A stretch of 62,000 nt of DNA, from positions 666,732,352-666,794,351 of the forward strand of contig NC_081412.1 in NCBI RefSeq assembly GCF_030272615.1, written 5' to 3'. Position numbers and translations under genes: made by a program. The notes beneath the pieces are model-generated. The model ran no database searches. It was not told the DNA's origin and was given only the letters and a program-made list of their open reading frames with translations. The stretch's first letter is position 1; each line of letters starts with the position of its first letter. This DNA is from Cryptomeria japonica (lineage: Eukaryota; Streptophyta; Pinopsida; Cupressales; Cupressaceae). Positions 58,080 through 62,000 of this stretch are shown piece by piece.

Positions 58080-59130
58080 CTGTCGACAAACAAAAACAAA
58101 TCCAATATCAGTTTCCATATCAACACAAAGATATCAAAATAAAACTTACATCAACAACATGAAACAATTTGCTCATCTGCAATCAAAGTTCAAAATCCTA
58201 TCATTTCATATCAACTTGTAACACAACTCAAGTTCTTCAAAAACCATATCAAAACTTGTAAAACAACTCAAGTACCAAAATCACATAAACTTGTAAAACA
58301 ACTCAAGTTTCCCACCCATATCAAAACTTGTAAAACAACTCAAGTTTCCAACCCATATCGGCTTGTAACACAACTCAGGCTTTCATACACATTGAACTTG
58401 AAACAAACAAACGCAAATACATCATTTTTTGATCAAAACAACAGCTTGATAATCTATACATAACTTGGAAAATTGCACATCAAAACAAGTTATACAAATA
58501 CTCATCCTGGATAAATGCATCAAAAACATGACAGACACACAAAAACACAACTTTTCAAACTCGACCAAAACTGCAAATTTTCTTGGATGCGCTAAAACAG
58601 ACCTTCACTGCGCTAAAACAAACCCACGCGCTAGGCTGCTTGTCCTACGCGCTAACCTATTTGGCCTATGCGCTAGAATATATCTACGCGCTACTCTTTT
58701 CTTCCGTTGCTCTACCTAATCTGTCCTATGCGCTAGAACCTATCTACGCGCTAATCTATCCATCCTAGGCACTACCCTTTTAGCCCTATGCGCTAGGTTA
58801 ATCCTACGCGCTAAACCCCTTTGCCTATGCGAACCCCGGCAGCTCCTATGCGCTAGGTCATACCTACGCGCTACCCTGTTTCCCCTATGCGCTACCCGAG
58901 CCTTTGTATGCGCTATTTTATCTATACGTGCTAAACTACAGATTCTGTACGCCAACTAAGCATTTTCGGACGCAACTTCTAAATTTAAATCTGATGCGCT
59001 ATTCTACACTTCGTATGCACTCCTGTTGACCCTAGACGCGCTAAAACGAAAAACCCGAAGTTTAAAAATCAAAAAACACCTGAAAATGACAAAATGAAAA
59101 ATCCAAAAGGGGTCAAAAAGGTTGACTTAC
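58080..59130 (-). other. Intron of the A PMD gene, carrying the motif array
   Basis: The donor CCA/GTAAGT is at 59130-59125 and the acceptor TGTCGACAG/GAG at 58080. The phase is 0 on both sides. Element B has a homologous first exon and an intron in the same position, which supports the model independently. There is no transcript evidence here. Confidence 0.75.
58586..59045 (-). repeat. 18/21/21-bp periodic array of TTAGCGC(A/G)T in the A PMD intron
   Basis: On the plus strand the core GCGC (as ACGCGCTA or ATGCGCTA) occurs at 58589, 58610, 58628, 58649, 58670, 58688, 58709, 58730, 58748, 58769, 58790, 58808, 58829, 58850, 58868, 58889, 58910 and 58928, with steps of 21, 18, 21 repeated to make a 60-bp higher-order unit. 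Weaker copies follow at 58950-59040. In the PMD sense direction the motif reads TAGCGCGT or TAGCGCAT, the same as the gag leader arrays. Confidence 0.93.
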
Positions 59131-59205
59131 TGGTGGTCCACGCGCTACTGGTCTCCGGTACCTCCGAACGCGCTCGAAACGGTGTCTGTGATAAGGAATA
59201 GGCAT
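59131..59205 (-). pseudogene. PMD gene of element A, exon 1
   Basis: 25 codons from an ATG at 59205 (MPIPYHRHRFERVRRY, then RRPVARGPP), ending at a consensus donor. It matches exon 1 of the B gene in length and pattern (F.RV..Y.RP against F.QV..Y.RP). The basic, arginine-rich start could serve as a nuclear signal (inference). It is intact; it is marked as a pseudogene because exon 2 is broken. Confidence 0.75.
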
Positions 59206-59280
59206 TTTTCTCTCCAGACCAAATTCTCTTTTCTTCAAAGTCAATAAAGCACAAATGACTTTAAATCGACCCCTTTTCCC

Positions 59281-59288
59281 CTTTTATA
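59281..59288 (-). promoter_or_regulatory. TATA box of the A PMD gene
   Basis: TATAAAAG on the minus strand, 76 bp before the PMD ATG, with TAACCCTAA 15 bp upstream. The same two signals in the same order precede the B PMD gene. Confidence 0.75.
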
Positions 59289-59302
59289 AGAGGAAAATGA
59301 AA

Positions 59303-59311
59303 TTAGGGTTA
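59303..59311 (-). promoter_or_regulatory. Telo-box-like site in the A PMD promoter
   Basis: TAACCCTAA on the minus strand, one base off the canonical AAACCCTAA found in B. Confidence 0.45.
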
Positions 59312-59636
59312 GCCAACTGGACCCGTAATATGGTCGCGGTCTCCCCTATACCAAATCAGATGTAATTTATCGGGAGATGAATCAATTTACACACTTTCTA
59401 CCAGCATGGAATCCTACACATCATACGAACTTCATCAATTTAAATCAAAATTTTTCAAAAAAAAATTGATTCATCTCCCAAGGGGGCATCACATCAAATA
59501 TTGAATCTGGGGCATCACATCAAATTTGGGGCATCACTGGCAAATCAAAAGAGCGACACAACAAAAATTGCATTTGATCATAAATCACGATAAAGCATCA
59601 TTTTCTTTGAAATAACATGTGCACACACGTCACTTC

Positions 59637-59650
59637 AAAGAGGGGCAAAA
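59637..59650 (+). other. Polypurine tract of element A
   Basis: AAGAGGGGCAAAA directly precedes the right LTR. One C interrupts the run, as in element B. Confidence 0.9.
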
Positions 59651-61102
59651 TGTAGACGTATAAAAATGACCATATTCCTAAATGAATATTTTATGTTCAT
59701 TTCTCTATTTAATTAAATCTAATTTAATTAAACTATCCACATTCCTCTATTTAATTAAATAAATTATTCAATTTATTTGAATTAAATTCACTATACCCAT
59801 TTAATGAATAAATCATTTTATTCAAATAAATCCTCCTATCCACTTTTAATTAAATAAGTTATCCCAAAATTGAATAAATCTAATTTATTTAATTTCCCCA
59901 AATTGCAACCAAATTGAATTAAATCATTTATTTCAATTAAATCCTATTATCCCCCATCCACTTGCAAATCTCAAACCCCTTCCTAATCCCTTCTAGAATC
60001 TTCTAATCGATTCTAATTAACCTAACCCTCCTCTAAACTTTGTCACATCCCTAAGCAAAGGGAGGTCACTTCTCAAATGACCCAAAGTCTTGGATAACCA
60101 TTGAAGGTTTTCAACCTTCAACCACCAAAACCCTTAAAGTCTTTGAAAACCATTGAAGGCTTCCAACCTTCAACCACTTAATCCCCAAAGTCTCCAATAA
60201 CCATTAATGGTTATTTCAAACCCTCCCACATGGTTAAAACATTTGTTTTGACTCAACCTCTACCCAACCCAAAGGTCTCATCAGGCCATTAATGCATTGA
60301 CCAGGATTATCTCTTAATCATTTGCACAAAGGTTTATCCTTGGATTAACTCTTAATCCAGTGGGTAATCCTAATTTAAACTTGAACCTTAGCCTTTAGAT
60401 AACCATGAGGTCTTATCAGGCCTTTAATGCCTCCAACCTCTTCTTTCAACCCAATCCTATGTTGACACTTGTCACCATTTCATTGGTACAAATTGTGCAC
60501 ATGGATCCCCAACTTTCAAACCTGGCCCTTGATTAAACCTTTCAATCCTGACCATCCATTGCCCTGTTTGTGCTATAAATAGAGCCCTCATTCCTCCATT
60601 CTTAACAATCATCTTTCAAATTTGAAGCATCACACTTATGCTCAAATACTTTCAAGCTTTTTCATCATCTTTATGCTCTTCATTTAGCCTCTTTTAGATC
60701 AAATATGCATGCTTAGATTACTTTCTTTATCATTTTAGTTCAATCATAGACTAAATATAGTATGCTAGGATAGTATTCATACTAACCTCGTCATCTTATC
60801 ATCTAGTTTATTGCATTTTTAGCATCATACATAGCTTCATATCTATTTCATACTAAGTCAATCAAAAGCATCTCTCGTTCTCATATTTGCCATCCCTAAA
60901 CCATTTTGCTCAGTGATCTGAGAGCAAAAACGTTGGTTTGAGGGACATTGTGGGATAGAGAACCATGGGACCCTCCTTGGGAAGCTGAGTAACACTACGT
61001 TAGTCCATAGCTTGCATCAAGAAGTCCTGTGTGTGTGTGGGGACTATTTTTCTATAATATTTTCACATATTAAGTTTTATTCGCCTACTTTTCCCGCATA
61101 CA
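59651..61102 (+). repeat. 3' LTR of element A
   Basis: 1,452 bp, about 99% identical to 42674-44126 by eye. Differences are scattered, mostly transitions plus changes in a GT run near the end. Confidence 0.96.
60574..60581 (+). promoter_or_regulatory. TATA box of the A 3' LTR
   Basis: Identical context to the left LTR. It could drive outward transcription into element B. Confidence 0.7.
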
Positions 61103-61107
61103 AGAAG
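61103..61107 (+). other. Target-site duplication AGAAG (right copy) of element A
   Basis: Same five bases as 42669-42673. Confidence 0.95.
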
Positions 61108-62000
61108 AGATCCTATGGTAGCCATGGCATCTGCTGCCTTGTTTTGTATCATTGGAATATGTTCAAAAGTAATTTTGGTTAAGTGCTCTTTGTAATCTTC
61201 TACCATTTTATTGTAAGGCATGAGTTTTTCATCTTTTGGGTTGTAATCATCATTTACTTGGTTTACTATCAGTTGCAAATCACCATAGACCTGTAATTCT
61301 TTTATTTTCCACTATACAATTGTTCGAAGCCCTATGAGGAGAGCTTCATATTCAGCTATATTGTTCATGCATGGAAAATTTATCCTAAATGACTTAGGTA
61401 TAGGATCCCCTTGAGGGGTAATGAAAAGAATTCCTGCTCCAGATCCATGACTTGTATATGACCCATCAAAGTATAATTTCCACATTATAGATGTTGTCAA
61501 TGTAAACACTGTTTCATCTCAAAAGTCTATGAGTAATGTGTGGGTGTCTTATAAAGGAGCCTCTGCTAACTGATCTGCTATAATTTGTCCTTTGATAGCC
61601 TTTCTATCTATGTACTCTATATCAAACTCACTCAGGATCATGACCCACTTATCCAATCTCCTGGTCAATGTTGCTCTGCTCAATAAGTACTTGAGTGGAT
61701 CAAAGCATGCAATGATTTGCACCTTATGACTTAGCATGTAATGTCTAAGCTTTTGAGATGTGAATATTATTGCTAAGCATGCTCGTTCTATAGGAGTATA
61801 ATTAAGCTCATAACCAATCAGAGTTCTACTTATATAATAAATAGCTCTTTCTTTTCCTTGTTCATCATGTTGTGCCAACAAATCCCCTAGAGCTGAGTTT
61901 GTTGTTATGTATAGTAAAAAAGGTTTTCCTAGAGTAGGTGGTACTAGCACTGGTGTATTTAGAAGATAATATTTTAGAGCTTGGAAAGCTTCTTGGCATT
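61108..62000 (-). pseudogene. Element B pol: both RNase H domains (continues beyond the window)
   Basis: On the minus strand from the window end: the tail of RT and first RNase H (LLAQHDEQGKERAIYYISRT near 61870; LDKWVMILSEFDIEY near 61650), then the second RNase H with LYFDGSYTSHGSG near 61480, NNIAEYEALL near 61350, LQLIVNQVNDDY near 61275 and NKAADAMATI near 61130. Stops near 61547 and 61310 break it. The match to element A is close block by block, which places B in the same Tat lineage. The integrase continues at 42668 beyond element A. Confidence 0.92.

Larger units (their letters stand above)
42674..61102 (+). mobile_element. Element A: complete Tat/Ogre-type Ty3/gypsy retrotransposon with antisense PMD gene
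   Basis: An 18,429-bp unit: 5' LTR, primer site, 3.1-kb leader with 21-bp arrays, gag, pol (PR, G-patch-like, RT, RNase H, second RNase H, INT), a tandem repeat, an antisense two-exon PMD gene with its own promoter, polypurine tract and 3' LTR. The order PR-RT-RH-aRH-INT is diagnostic of the Tat branch. LTRs differ at about 15 of 1,452 sites by eye, so it is fairly young. Gag-pol nevertheless has about ten stops and two frameshifts, so this copy was probably moved in trans. Confidence 0.95.
34602..62000 (-). mobile_element. Element B: Tat/Ogre-type Ty3/gypsy element with antisense PMD gene, split by element A
   Basis: Read from the right on the minus strand: RT tail and first RNase H (61950 down), second RNase H, then element A with its target duplication, integrase (to 41300), spacer, antisense PMD gene, polypurine tract and 3' LTR ending at 34602. 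The 5' LTR and gag are beyond the window. The coding parts are about as diverged from A as different families of one lineage. Left flanking five bases are CCTAT; the partner is not available. Confidence 0.88.

Noticed and set aside
58740-58955. 71-codon minus-strand frame across the PMD intron array
   Set aside because: It is a by-product of the repeat, in an intron supported by GT..AG ends and by comparison with element B.

Overview
This 62 kb window reads as repeat-dense nuclear DNA of a large-genome seed plant, possibly a gymnosperm; the lineage is inferred from element content and cannot be fixed from the sequence alone. I see no convincing host gene, tRNA or rRNA. Almost everything is retrotransposon sequence, much of it nested, and most reading frames carry stops and frameshifts.

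Layout. 1-2862: 3' end of a Ty1/copia element (RT and RNase H remnant, polypurine tract, 3' LTR). 2863-9544: AT-rich sequence holding a long broken coding region (about 5.4-8.5 kb). 9545-11520: a minus-strand retroposon with an open 427-codon frame. 12.26-25.3 kb: an L1-type LINE split by a complete non-autonomous LTR element (15275-23279, target duplication GATGG). That element, called R here, has a coiled-coil plus five-CCHC gag and a second frame of about 1,100 codons but no pol. 25.8-34.6 kb: Ty3/gypsy-type LTRs called E (minus), D (plus, truncated) and C (plus, with a leader interrupted by an ORF1-only LINE derivative). 34602 to the end: element B (minus), broken in pol by element A (plus, 42674-61102, target duplication AGAAG, LTRs about 99% identical by eye).

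A and B belong to the Tat/Ogre branch of Ty3/gypsy: A keeps gag, protease, RT, two RNase H domains and a D,D-35-E integrase. Both also carry an antisense plant mobile domain (PMD) gene between pol and the polypurine tract. Each PMD gene has its own TATA box, a 25-26 codon first exon, one intron with GT..AG ends and a long second exon.

The most unusual signal is a set of short-core arrays with exact integer spacing. In A, TTAGCGC(A/G)T recurs every 21 bp in the gag-pol leader (38 units), and the same motif, in the PMD sense direction, fills the PMD intron (18/21/21 bp pattern). In B the PMD intron has a different core (CATTCGCTCAT-like) every 20 bp. The related C leader has a similar core every 22 bp, twice. 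The copia LTR has a TTACC-type core every 21 bp. The cores are conserved while the bases between them are not, and the core follows the element family. My working hypothesis is a family-specific recognition system, perhaps read by the element's own PMD protein, formally like the VANC/motif anti-silencing systems of VANDAL transposons. Sequence alone cannot test that.
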